Positions 1-6,329 of a stretch of DNA of 6,527 nucleotides are shown here, in pieces. The stretch covers positions 1-6,527 of the forward strand of contig CAMVRW010000140.1 in assembly GCA_947169985.1 (NCBI GenBank), in the 5' to 3' direction. The stretch comes from an uncultured Butyrivibrio sp. (GTDB lineage: Bacteria > Bacillota > Clostridia > Lachnospirales > Lachnospiraceae). Each line of letters opens with the position of its first letter. Within the stretch, counting starts at the first letter, position 1. Position numbers and translations under genes: made by a program. The notes beneath the pieces were generated by a model. The model did not search any database, had not been told where the DNA came from, and worked only from the letters and a program-made list of their open reading frames with translations.

Positions 1-303
1 GAAAAAGACAGATTCCAGATATATGCCACTCAGTCAGAGGATGAGGCTCTTTTGTATGTCAGTCAGTATCGCGACCATATAGGGCTTTTGGTTGTTGAAC
101 TGAATGACGAGACAAAGAGCGGTGAACTGGTGATCAAATATACCAAGACCAGAGAAAGGTTCAAGAACATCCCGATTCTCGCTGTTGTTCGGAACGAAGA
201 GGGCGAAAGGATCGCCAGATCCCTTGGTGCAGATGATATACTGGTTACTTCCGCGCCGGGAGAAGCTTTTAAGGACAGCATCACGAATCTTTCAGAGAAG
301 TGA
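1..303 (+). CDS. Receiver-like (pseudo-receiver) protein, 3' portion
   Basis: Only the last 100 residues are visible; the gene runs off the left edge, so total length and any N-terminal domain are unknown. The pattern matches the C-terminal two thirds of a response-regulator receiver domain: a hydrophobic strand LLVVEL (29-34), a glycine at 41 where receivers have the 'MDG' glycine, the strand IPILAVV (57-63), and the motif LGADDIL (75-81). Aligning on these anchors puts Glu33 at the phosphoacceptor Asp position, Val63 at the conserved Thr/Ser, and Thr83 or Ser84 where the conserved Lys of the 'KP' motif should be. All three phosphorylation-chemistry residues therefore look replaced, suggesting phosphorylation-independent signalling or protein binding. 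The reading frame is open to TGA at 301-303 with nothing after the receiver fold, so any output domain must lie upstream or be absent. The next gene has its own promoter starting 5 nt after this stop. Receiver fold is fairly sure; specific role unknown. Confidence 0.7.
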   Translation, partial: EKDRFQIYATQSEDEALLYVSQYRDHIGLLVVELNDETKSGELVIKYTKTRERFKNIPILAVVRNEEGERIARSLGADDILVTSAPGEAFKDSITNLSEK

Positions 304-307
304 AGAG

Positions 308-335
308 TTGACTTTTAAATTGCATGCAATATAAT
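308..335 (+). promoter_or_regulatory. Sigma-A-type promoter of the ABC exporter operon
   Basis: A -35 box TTGACT (308-313, five of six consensus bases) lies 16 nt upstream of a perfect -10 box TATAAT (330-335). Transcription would start near 342, leaving a short leader before the ATG at 371. The position just after the preceding stop codon and just before the first ABC gene makes it the obvious operon promoter. No terminator separates it from the upstream gene, so some read-through is possible. Confidence 0.75.
319..330. promoter_or_regulatory. 12-bp perfect palindrome in promoter spacer, candidate operator
   Basis: ATTGCATGCAAT is a perfect inverted repeat filling most of the spacer between the -35 and -10 boxes and sharing its last T with the -10 box. 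A dimeric repressor bound here would block RNA polymerase. Two-fold sites of this size and position are typical of MarR- or TetR-type regulators, which often control multidrug-type ABC pairs, but no regulator gene lies in this window and the assignment is inference. Confidence 0.5.
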
Positions 336-370
336 AATAAGAATAATCATTTGAATGGGAGACAGAAACA

Positions 371-2119
371 ATGCTAAAAACTCTTTTATCACAAGTCAAG
401 GAATATAAACTCCCGTCTGTACTAACTCCGATAAGCATGATCGGAGAGGTAATATGCGAGATGATCATTCCTATCCTCATGGCAAGGATAGTTGATGAAG
501 GTATCTATGGCGGCAACATGAGTCTTATTTTCAAGATAGGCGCCATGATGATCGTCATTGCTCTTTTGGGACTGATTGCAGGCCTTTTGGGAGCATACTG
601 GGGAGCTGAGGCTTCAGCAGGACTTGCCAAGAATCTTAGAAAGGCCATGTTTGAAAACATTCAGACCTTTTCTTTTTCCAACATCGACAAATTTTCTACA
701 TCAGGACTTGTAACAAGACTTACAACTGATGTCACCAACATCCAGAACGCCTATATGGTTACCTTAAGAATGGCCATGAGAGCTCCGGCTTCCATGATCG
801 TGGCTCTTGTTATGTCCTTTATCATCAGCCCACGTCTTGCCAGCATTTATCTCGGGGCAGTAATCTTTTTGGGCTGCATTATCATATTTGTTATGGGAAG
901 AGCTACCAAGTATTTCAAGGCTGTGTTTGAGAAATATGATGAGCTCAACGAAAGCGTACAGGAAAACGTATCAGCCATCAGAGTTGTAAAGGCATACGTT
1001 AGAGAAGATTACGAGAATGACAAGTTTAAAAAGGCTGCTTTCAACATTTACAACATGTTTGTAAAGGCTGAGATGAACGTGGTGTTCATGGCGCCTATAA
1101 TGACTGCAACTGTTTACGCCTGCATCCTTCTTATCAGCTGGTTTGGTGCCCACATGATCGTTGGAAGTGAGCTTTCAACCGGTAGTCTCATGAGTCTTCT
1201 TACCTACTGCATGAACATTCTCATGAGCCTTATGATGCTGGCTATCATCTTTGTAATGATGACCATGGCTCAGGCAAGCGGAAAGCGTATCGCAGAGGTC
1301 ATTGACGAGAAAGCTGATCTCACAAATCCTGAAAATCCAGTAATGGAGGTTAAGGACGGCAGTATTTCTTTTGACCATGTAGACTTCGCTTACAACAAGG
1401 AGTCAGATGAGCCTGTGTTAAAAGACATATCTCTCGATATCAGTTCCGGCGAGACTATAGGTATCATCGGTGGAACAGGTTCAGCGAAATCCTCTCTGGT
1501 AAACCTTATAAGCAGACTATATGACGTTACAGGCGGCTCTGTGAAGGTGGGCGGCGTTGACGTAAGGCAGTACGACATGGAAGTCCTTAGAGATCAGGTT
1601 TCTGTTGTGCTCCAGAAGAACGTGCTGTTTTCCGGAACCATCATTGATAACCTCAGATGGGGCGATAAGAATGCCACTGAAGAGGACTGCATCAGAGCCT
1701 GCAAGATGGCCTGTGCTGATGAGTTTATTGAGAGAATGCCTGACAGGTACAATACCGTAATAGAGCAGGGCGGAACCAATGTCTCCGGAGGTCAGAGACA
1801 GAGACTTTGTATTGCAAGAGCTCTTTTGAAAAAACCTAAGATCCTGATCCTGGATGACTCCACAAGTGCCGTAGATACAGCTACCGACGCAAAGATCAGG
1901 AAGGCCTTTGCTGAGGAGATTCCGGGAACCACCAAGCTTATCATTGCCCAGAGGATCAGTTCCGTTCAGAACTGTGACAGGATCATCGTTATGGATGATG
2001 GTAAGGTAAACGGTTTTGGAACTCACGAAGAGCTCCTTAAGAATAATGAAATCTACAGGGAAGTTTACGAGTCTCAGACAGGTGTATCCGGCGATGCAGA
2101 CTTTGACTCGGCAGGCTGA
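371..2119 (+). CDS. ABC exporter half-transporter, degenerate-site subunit
   Basis: This 582-residue protein is a full-length half-transporter: an ABC exporter membrane domain (about residues 15-300, six hydrophobic segments near 20-40, 56-78, 141-158, 160-178, 240-260 and 279-300) followed by a nucleotide-binding domain (about 330-570). Visible motifs are Walker A GGTGSAKSS (367-375), Q-loop Gln415, signature VSGGQ (471-475), Walker B ILILDD (491-496), D-loop SAVD (499-502) and switch Gln527. The catalytic Glu after Walker B is Asp496, the switch His is Gln527, and the last Walker A glycine is Ala372. These changes are known for the inactive-site partner of heterodimeric exporters (TM287/288, BmrC/BmrD type). 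Its own signature is near-canonical and would complete the active site of the partner. The ATG at 371 is preceded by GGGAG (357-361) at 9 nt. The partner gene follows after 27 nt. Substrate (drug, peptide or lipid) cannot be inferred. Confidence 0.93.
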   Translation: MLKTLLSQVKEYKLPSVLTPISMIGEVICEMIIPILMARIVDEGIYGGNMSLIFKIGAMMIVIALLGLIAGLLGAYWGAEASAGLAKNLRKAMFENIQTFSFSNIDKFSTSGLVTRLTTDVTNIQNAYMVTLRMAMRAPASMIVALVMSFIISPRLASIYLGAVIFLGCIIIFVMGRATKYFKAVFEKYDELNESVQENVSAIRVVKAYVREDYENDKFKKAAFNIYNMFVKAEMNVVFMAPIMTATVYACILLISWFGAHMIVGSELSTGSLMSLLTYCMNILMSLMMLAIIFVMMTMAQASGKRIAEVIDEKADLTNPENPVMEVKDGSISFDHVDFAYNKESDEPVLKDISLDISSGETIGIIGGTGSAKSSLVNLISRLYDVTGGSVKVGGVDVRQYDMEVLRDQVSVVLQKNVLFSGTIIDNLRWGDKNATEEDCIRACKMACADEFIERMPDRYNTVIEQGGTNVSGGQRQRLCIARALLKKPKILILDDSTSAVDTATDAKIRKAFAEEIPGTTKLIIAQRISSVQNCDRIIVMDDGKVNGFGTHEELLKNNEIYREVYESQTGVSGDADFDSAG

Positions 2120-2132
2120 ACTTCCTTGTTTT

Positions 2133-2139
2133 GGAGAGG
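2133..2139 (+). promoter_or_regulatory. Shine-Dalgarno sequence deciding the second ABC start
   Basis: GGAGAGG sits 7 nt upstream of the ATG at 2147. It favours that ATG over the in-frame TTG at 2126, which has no comparable site and would add seven residues. Confidence 0.8.
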
Positions 2140-2146
2140 TGAAAAT

Positions 2147-4084
2147 ATGTCAAATACCAAAGAAATAAAGAACGGACCGGGCCACGGAAGTAAACGTGGA
2201 ATGCCCAAACCCAAAGTAGAAAACCCGGGACTTCTTTTCAAGAGAATAATGGGCTATGTTTTTAAGTTTTATCCTGTACATATGATCACAGTGGTACTGT
2301 GTATCCTTGCTACAGTTTTTTCCAGCGTCCAGGGAACTCTTTTCACAAAGACACTTATTGACTCATATATACAGCCTATGCTGGATTCGGGAAGCACTGA
2401 CTATGGTCCGCTTCTTGGAGCTATGGGAAGGGTAGCGATCTTCTATGCTATCGGTGTTGTTGCAGCTTTTCTTCAGCAGAGGGTCATGGTTGAGATCAAC
2501 CAGGGTACCTTGAAGAGGCTTCGTGAGGATCTGTTTACCCACATGGAGAGCCTTCCTATCAAGTACTTTGATACCCACGCCCACGGCGATATCATGTCAA
2601 TCTATACCAACGATATCGATACTCTCAGGCAGATGATCAGCCAGAGTATCCCACAGGTGTTAAATAGTGCCATCACTATTGTGTCTGTGCTTATTTCGAT
2701 GATCGTACTGAGCCTTCCGCTTACGGGTGTTACCCTTGTTATGGTGGCTGTAATGCTGTTTTGTTCGGCAAAGGCAACCAAGGCTTCAGGAAAGAATTTC
2801 GTAGCACAGCAGAAGAACCTTGGTGAGATCAATGGTTTCATCGAGGAGATGATGACCGGACAGAAGGTTGTTAAGGTATTCAACCACGAGGCTGACAATA
2901 TTACGAAGTTCAATGAGCTGAACGAGGAGCTTTTCCAGAGCGCCTTCAAGGCAAATGCTTTCTCAGGAGCTCTTGGCCCTATAAATGCACAGCTGGGTAA
3001 CACAAGCTATGTTCTTTGCGCTATCATCGGTGGTGCAATAGCTCTTTCAGATAGCGTATTTGTTGGATTTACCGTAGGTGCACTGGCCAGCTTCCTGACA
3101 TTTAATAAGAGCTTTTCAATGCCTATCAACCAGGTCAGCATGCAGTTTAACTCAATCATCATGGCACTGGCCGGAGCTGAGAGAATATTTAAGCTCCTGG
3201 ATGAGCAGCCTGAGACTGATGAGGGCTATGTAATGCTGGTCAACTCTGAAAAGAGAGACGGCGAGATAGTTGAAGCTGACCACCACACAGGACACTGGGC
3301 TTGGAAGCATTATCACAAGGCTACAGATACAACCACCTATCAGCCTATGGAGGGTGATGTTACCTTTAATGATGTGGACTTTGGTTATACGGATGATAAG
3401 ATGGTCCTTCACAATATTGTTCTTCATGCTGAGCCCGGACAGAAGATTGCTTTTGTTGGTTCAACAGGAGCAGGAAAGACAACTATCACCAACCTGATCA
3501 ACCGTTTCTATGATATCCAGGATGGTAAGATCAGATATGATAACATCAACATCAACAAGATCAAGAAGGCAGATCTTCGCCGTTCTCTTGGAATTGTTCT
3601 TCAGGATACACATCTTTTTACAGGAACTGTTAAGGACAATATCAGGTACGGAAAGCTTGACGCCACAGATGAAGAGGTAATTGCAGCTGCAAAGCTTGCA
3701 AATGCCCACAGCTTTATAAAGAGGCTGCCGGAAGGGTATGACACAATGCTCACAGGAGACGGAGCTAATCTTTCCCAGGGACAGAGGCAGCTCCTTGCCA
3801 TAGCCAGAGCAGCTATCGCAGATCCTCCGGTGCTTATCCTTGATGAGGCTACATCCTCAATTGATACAAGAACTGAAAAGATCGTTCAGGACGGCATGGA
3901 TAAGCTCATGAAGGGCAGAACTACCTTCGTTATCGCTCACAGACTTTCAACAGTCAGAAACTCAGACTGTATCATAGTTCTTGAACACGGAAGAATAATC
4001 GAGCAGGGAACTCATGACGAGCTCATTGCTAAGAAACAGAAATATTATCAGCTTTATACAGGAATGAAATCAGAAACTGCTTAA
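2147..4084 (+). CDS. ABC exporter half-transporter, catalytic-site subunit
   Basis: With the ATG at 2147 this is a 645-residue half-transporter partnering the upstream subunit. A basic, Gly/Pro-rich N-tail (1-30) precedes an ABC exporter membrane domain with six hydrophobic segments (from about residue 45 to 330), then a nucleotide-binding domain (about 405-640). Motifs are Walker A GSTGAGKT (438-445), Q-loop Gln486, signature LSQGQ (542-546), Walker B with LDEATSS and catalytic Glu567, and switch His598. Walker A, Walker B and the switch are intact, so this chain supplies the working ATPase core, while its signature has Gln in place of the first Gly of LSGGQ. That signature would complete the degenerate site of the partner, as in known asymmetric exporters. 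About 45 residues rich in His, Trp and Lys (360-404) lie between the membrane and nucleotide-binding domains, making the chain longer than its partner. The hydrolase gene follows after 51 nt without an obvious terminator. Exporter function is sure; substrate unknown. Confidence 0.94.
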   Translation: MSNTKEIKNGPGHGSKRGMPKPKVENPGLLFKRIMGYVFKFYPVHMITVVLCILATVFSSVQGTLFTKTLIDSYIQPMLDSGSTDYGPLLGAMGRVAIFYAIGVVAAFLQQRVMVEINQGTLKRLREDLFTHMESLPIKYFDTHAHGDIMSIYTNDIDTLRQMISQSIPQVLNSAITIVSVLISMIVLSLPLTGVTLVMVAVMLFCSAKATKASGKNFVAQQKNLGEINGFIEEMMTGQKVVKVFNHEADNITKFNELNEELFQSAFKANAFSGALGPINAQLGNTSYVLCAIIGGAIALSDSVFVGFTVGALASFLTFNKSFSMPINQVSMQFNSIIMALAGAERIFKLLDEQPETDEGYVMLVNSEKRDGEIVEADHHTGHWAWKHYHKATDTTTYQPMEGDVTFNDVDFGYTDDKMVLHNIVLHAEPGQKIAFVGSTGAGKTTITNLINRFYDIQDGKIRYDNININKIKKADLRRSLGIVLQDTHLFTGTVKDNIRYGKLDATDEEVIAAAKLANAHSFIKRLPEGYDTMLTGDGANLSQGQRQLLAIARAAIADPPVLILDEATSSIDTRTEKIVQDGMDKLMKGRTTFVIAHRLSTVRNSDCIIVLEHGRIIEQGTHDELIAKKQKYYQLYTGMKSETA

Positions 4085-4124
4085 AGATTGGGGCAACAGC
4101 AGCGTAAGACTTCAGTACTGCAAT

Positions 4125-4130
4125 GGGGAG
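4125..4130 (+). promoter_or_regulatory. Shine-Dalgarno sequence deciding the hydrolase start
   Basis: GGGGAG lies 5 nt upstream of the ATG at 4136. The upstream in-frame TTG at 4088 is 3 nt after the previous stop codon and lacks a good site. The family-like N-terminus (an aromatic residue, then WRGDLSF) begins shortly after the ATG, which supports 4136. Confidence 0.7.
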
Positions 4131-4135
4131 AGCAG

Positions 4136-5737
4136 ATGGCACATATTTCTGAATATGTCAGCTGGAGGGGAGATCTTAGCTTCGCTGACAGAGACTTTAG
4201 AATTGAAGATAATCTTGTTTTCTCTGAGCTGGTTTACTATGATTTTAAGCCGGTTTTCAGGGGCAGGAGTTCCATTGCGCTAAAAGAGGCAGTGACAGAG
4301 CTGGACAGATGTGGTCTTCTAAAGAGCACCAGAGCGGGTTCAACTGCGGAAGACCTGAATCTTGCCAGGATTTGCGCGTCTTCCAGGCGCTTTGGAGACA
4401 TTGTGCTCACGGATTTCAATGATATTTATGACAGCTCAGACAGACAGTTTGCAGCTGTCACTTTTTTGATTGAAGGTGGAACAAGAGTCATAGCATTCAG
4501 GGGAACGGATTCCACTATCATAGGCTGGAAGGAAGATTTCATGATAAGCTATACCAACGTTCCTTCCCAGTATCTGGCCCTGGATTATGCTAAAAAGCAT
4601 GTGGATGAATCAAATGATGACATATATATCCTGGGACACTCTAAAGGGGCGCATCTGGCTCTTTTTGCTGCAGCGCATTTAAGTAAAGAGCAGCAGGAAA
4701 AGATAAAGCGCATCTACATAAATGACGGTCCGGGATTTTGCAATGGTGTTCTTGATAAGTCCCTCATTGATGAGATAAAGGACAAGATAACAAAGATAAC
4801 TCCCGAATACTCCATTATCGGAAGGCTGTTTGAGCCGGAAGTGGGAGAGAATATCATAGTTCGAAGCTCCAGCAAGGCTATTATGCAGCACAGTATCCAG
4901 AGCTGGCTGTTAAACGACGGAAATGGTCTTGTGGAGTGCGCAGATCATGCGCCGGAGAGTAACATCTTAAATGACGCCATAGAGAGGTTTGTAGAGGGAA
5001 TGAATCTGGGGGCAAGAGAAAGATTTGTCGACTCTCTCTTTGATTCCATGTCTGATACAGGAGCTACCACCATAAAGGAATTTGCGGCCCTTGGTCCTTC
5101 TGCTTTTGAAGATCTGATAATGAAGATGGCAGGAAACGATGCCCTTAACATAAAGGGCAAGGCCAGAAAGGTTCGCAGAAAAGACGATGAAAATCTGAAT
5201 ATATTCCTAAGGGCCTGGGGCTACATAAGCAGGCAGAAAGTCATCAGGATCGGACTTTCACTTTTCCTTGCAGCATTGTGCTTTGCATTCCCTGATTTCG
5301 CCATGGAGTCTGTGGTCTATGCAGCCCTCCTTATCCTTTGCATCTACGAGCTGGTGCTTACTGTAAGGCACCTAAAGGAGTCAGAGTGGAACTTCCGAAA
5401 GGAACGCCCCAGGGTTATAATGTTCATCGCTCTTTTAGTTATTATGTCTATGATTCTGGTGAAGGATGGTGCGCTATTTGTTTTTTCCAGCACGATTTTA
5501 GGCGTTTTCTTCCTGTCTCTGGCATATCAGAACCTGATTAACTACAAGATATACAAAAGAAAGCTATTTGAACGCTTCAGATACGCCTTTGAGGGCATTG
5601 TAACCCTTTTCCTTGGAGGCTACATCCTTGTAGTCCCCGACATCGAAAACAGCTGGTACATGCTCTCCTGTGGCTCTCTGTTACTCATTGATGCCATCTT
5701 CGAAGTCCTCAAACTTATCCGCGACAGGAAACGTTGA
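4136..5737 (+). CDS. DUF2974/Mbeg1-like serine hydrolase with six-helix membrane tail
   Basis: This is a 533-residue, two-part protein. The N-terminal part (about 1-330) looks like an alpha/beta-hydrolase of the DUF2974 (Mbeg1-like) family: WRGDLSF (10-16), a hydrophobic strand ending FRGTD (121-125), the nucleophile elbow GHSKG with Ser169, then INDGPGF with Asp197, and His252 in QHSIQSW. Ser169 is a confident nucleophile; Asp197 and His252 are the likely rest of the triad but assigned by pattern only. After a charged linker (about 335-368, rich in Lys/Arg) come six hydrophobic segments near 369-385, 391-411, 426-442, 445-464, 484-502 and 507-525, resembling a small HdeD/DUF308-type membrane domain, and a basic C-terminus. 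There is no signal peptide, so the hydrolase domain probably faces the cytoplasm. Lipid or ester hydrolysis is likely; the real substrate is unknown. It is third in the operon with the ABC pair, so co-expression is likely. The protein appears intact. Confidence 0.8.
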   Translation: MAHISEYVSWRGDLSFADRDFRIEDNLVFSELVYYDFKPVFRGRSSIALKEAVTELDRCGLLKSTRAGSTAEDLNLARICASSRRFGDIVLTDFNDIYDSSDRQFAAVTFLIEGGTRVIAFRGTDSTIIGWKEDFMISYTNVPSQYLALDYAKKHVDESNDDIYILGHSKGAHLALFAAAHLSKEQQEKIKRIYINDGPGFCNGVLDKSLIDEIKDKITKITPEYSIIGRLFEPEVGENIIVRSSSKAIMQHSIQSWLLNDGNGLVECADHAPESNILNDAIERFVEGMNLGARERFVDSLFDSMSDTGATTIKEFAALGPSAFEDLIMKMAGNDALNIKGKARKVRRKDDENLNIFLRAWGYISRQKVIRIGLSLFLAALCFAFPDFAMESVVYAALLILCIYELVLTVRHLKESEWNFRKERPRVIMFIALLVIMSMILVKDGALFVFSSTILGVFFLSLAYQNLINYKIYKRKLFERFRYAFEGIVTLFLGGYILVVPDIENSWYMLSCGSLLLIDAIFEVLKLIRDRKR

Positions 5738-5752
5738 TAAAAACTAATATAT

Positions 5753-5894
5753 CCCCAGCCCCAAGTGACTAGATTGTAATGCAAGATGACCGCGACTTCA
5801 AGGGCTGCCCGGGCGCTTGAGAAGCAGCGCCCAGCGTACTGCCCCTTGACGCCGTGGCCATCTTGCATAATTTTGTCACTAAGGGGCCTTGGGG
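5753..5894. repeat. Large imperfect hairpin element, copy 1 (inverted relative to copy 2)
   Basis: A 142-nt block, beginning 15 nt after the hydrolase stop, folds almost end to end. Paired arms in order are CCCCA (5753-5757) with TGGGG (5890-5894), GCCCC (5758-5762) with GGGGC (5883-5887), AGTGAC (5764-5769) with GTCACT (5875-5880), ATGCAAGATG (5779-5788) with CATCTTGCAT (5859-5868), TCAAGGG (5798-5804) with CCCTTGA (5843-5849), and GGGCGCT (5811-5817) with AGCGCCC (5826-5832). The minus strand resembles the element at 6140-6276. It is more GC-rich than its surroundings and codes for nothing convincing. It may help end the operon transcript, but no T-run follows it. It could be a mobile or interspersed repeat or a structured RNA. 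Confidence 0.8.
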
Positions 5895-5916
5895 AATAAT
5901 TTGATCTCGGCTCACG

Positions 5917-5989
5917 GAGTGGCTTTTCCAAATATAAGGGGGATTTTTAAGAAAACTTATGAAAAAATCAGGCGATATCCCTGCTCATA
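5917..5989 (+). repeat. Tandem 72-74 bp repeat, unit 1 (diverged)
   Basis: First of three contiguous units, 73 nt long. It shares with unit 2 the stretch from ATGAAAAAATCAGGC to CCCTGCTCATA almost unchanged, but the left half has drifted and its AT-rich hairpin (left arm 5924-5932, right arm from 5945) has several mismatches. It is preceded by CTCACGGAG (5911-5919), a variant of the CTCATAGAG boundary found between the other units. Confidence 0.8.
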
Positions 5990-6108
5990 GAGCGTTTTTC
6001 CAAATATATGGGGCATTTTGGAAAAAACTCATGAAAAAATCAGGCCAAATCCCTGCTCATAGAGCGTTTTTTTTCAAATATATGGGGCATTTTGAAAAAA
6101 ACTCATGA
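5959..6108 (+). other. Open frame across tandem units, doubtful 49-residue peptide
   Basis: An ATG at 5959 opens a 49-codon frame ending TGA at 6106-6108. Because unit 2 is 72 nt (24 codons), the peptide repeats itself: MKKSGDIPAHRAFF at residues 1-14 and MKKSGQIPAHRAFF at 25-38. No Shine-Dalgarno lies at a usable distance (the nearest G-run ends about 16 nt upstream), and upstream the same frame is closed by a TAA within unit 1. It is most likely a by-product of the DNA repeat rather than a gene, and is recorded because it is easily annotated as a small protein. Confidence 0.2.
5990..6061 (+). repeat. Tandem 72-74 bp repeat, unit 2
   Basis: Second unit, 72 nt. It contains a perfect 10-bp hairpin, TTTTTCCAAA (5995-6004) with TTTGGAAAAA (6017-6026), closed by a 12-nt loop TATATGGGGCAT, then a short hairpin CAGG/CCTG further right. 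The junctions with units 1 and 3 both read GCTCATAGAGC, a small palindrome with a 3-nt centre. Confidence 0.85.
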
Positions 6109-6135
6109 AAAAACCAGGTTATATTCTGGTTCACA
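6062..6135 (+). repeat. Tandem 72-74 bp repeat, unit 3
   Basis: Third unit, 74 nt. The AT-rich hairpin is kept as 11 bp (6068-6078 with 6091-6101) around the same 12-nt loop as unit 2. One C-G pair has become T-A on both arms. The second hairpin is stronger here: AACCAG with CTGGTT around an 8-nt loop. The unit ends TTCACAGATT, a drifted form of the CTCATAGAG boundary, and runs directly into the second large hairpin. Confidence 0.85.
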
Positions 6136-6139
6136 GATT

Positions 6140-6276
6140 CTGCCTGCCCCGCTTAGTGACCTGAATGCATGAGGACGAGGAAAGTCAAGGACGCCCCTGC
6201 TCCTCAAGGGGCGCTCGCGTAAGTCCTTGACGGAATGAGGCCTTATGCTACAATTCCTTGATCTCGGGGCAGGCAG
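6140..6276. repeat. Large hairpin element, copy 2
   Basis: The outer arms are perfect: CTGCCTGCCCCG (6140-6151) with CGGGGCAGGCAG (6265-6276), extendable to 6137 and 6279 with one G-T pair. Inside lie GCATGAGG (6167-6174) with CCTTATGC (6241-6248, one G-T pair), GTCAAGGAC (6184-6192) with GTCCTTGAC (6223-6231), and an apical CGCCCCT (6192-6198) with AGGGGCG (6207-6213). It shares with the minus strand of copy 1 the ordered blocks GCCCC, CTTAGTGAC, ATGCA, GTCAAGG, CCTTGA, TACAAT and GGGGC. From GCCCC to GGGGC it spans 125 nt against 130 nt in copy 1. Function unknown. Confidence 0.8.
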
Positions 6277-6329
6277 GATATCATATTTGAATAGCTTAGT
6301 ATATATGCAAATTTTTAAGCATGAAAAGA

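Noticed and set aside
4088..4135. N-terminal extension of the hydrolase from the TTG at 4088
   Set aside because: It has no good Shine-Dalgarno, adds 16 residues unlike the family start, and contains the strong GGGGAG site that serves the ATG at 4136.
5620..5931. Minus-strand open frame of 103 codons
   Set aside because: It overlaps the end of the hydrolase gene antisense and runs through hairpin copy 1. Its PLSD-containing stretch also appears in the plus strand of copy 2, showing that the similarity comes from the DNA element.
5917..6135. CRISPR array
   Set aside because: The three units are 72-74 bp, contiguous, and have no unique spacers; no cas genes are present.
6175..6190. RNase P RNA signature (GAGGAAAGTC-like word at 6177-6186)
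   Set aside because: Only this short word matches. The surrounding sequence is a compact 137-nt hairpin, far shorter than RNase P RNA, and the other conserved regions are missing.
5901..6267. Direct repeat TTGATCTCGG at 5901-5910 and 6258-6267 as a target-site duplication
   Set aside because: The second copy lies inside the arm of hairpin copy 2 rather than outside it, so it cannot be a flanking duplication. A 10-bp match in this length may be chance or part of the element family.
5753..6276. Retron, integron attC cassette or insertion sequence
   Set aside because: There is no reverse transcriptase, integrase or transposase gene in the window, and I see no convincing target-site duplication around the block.
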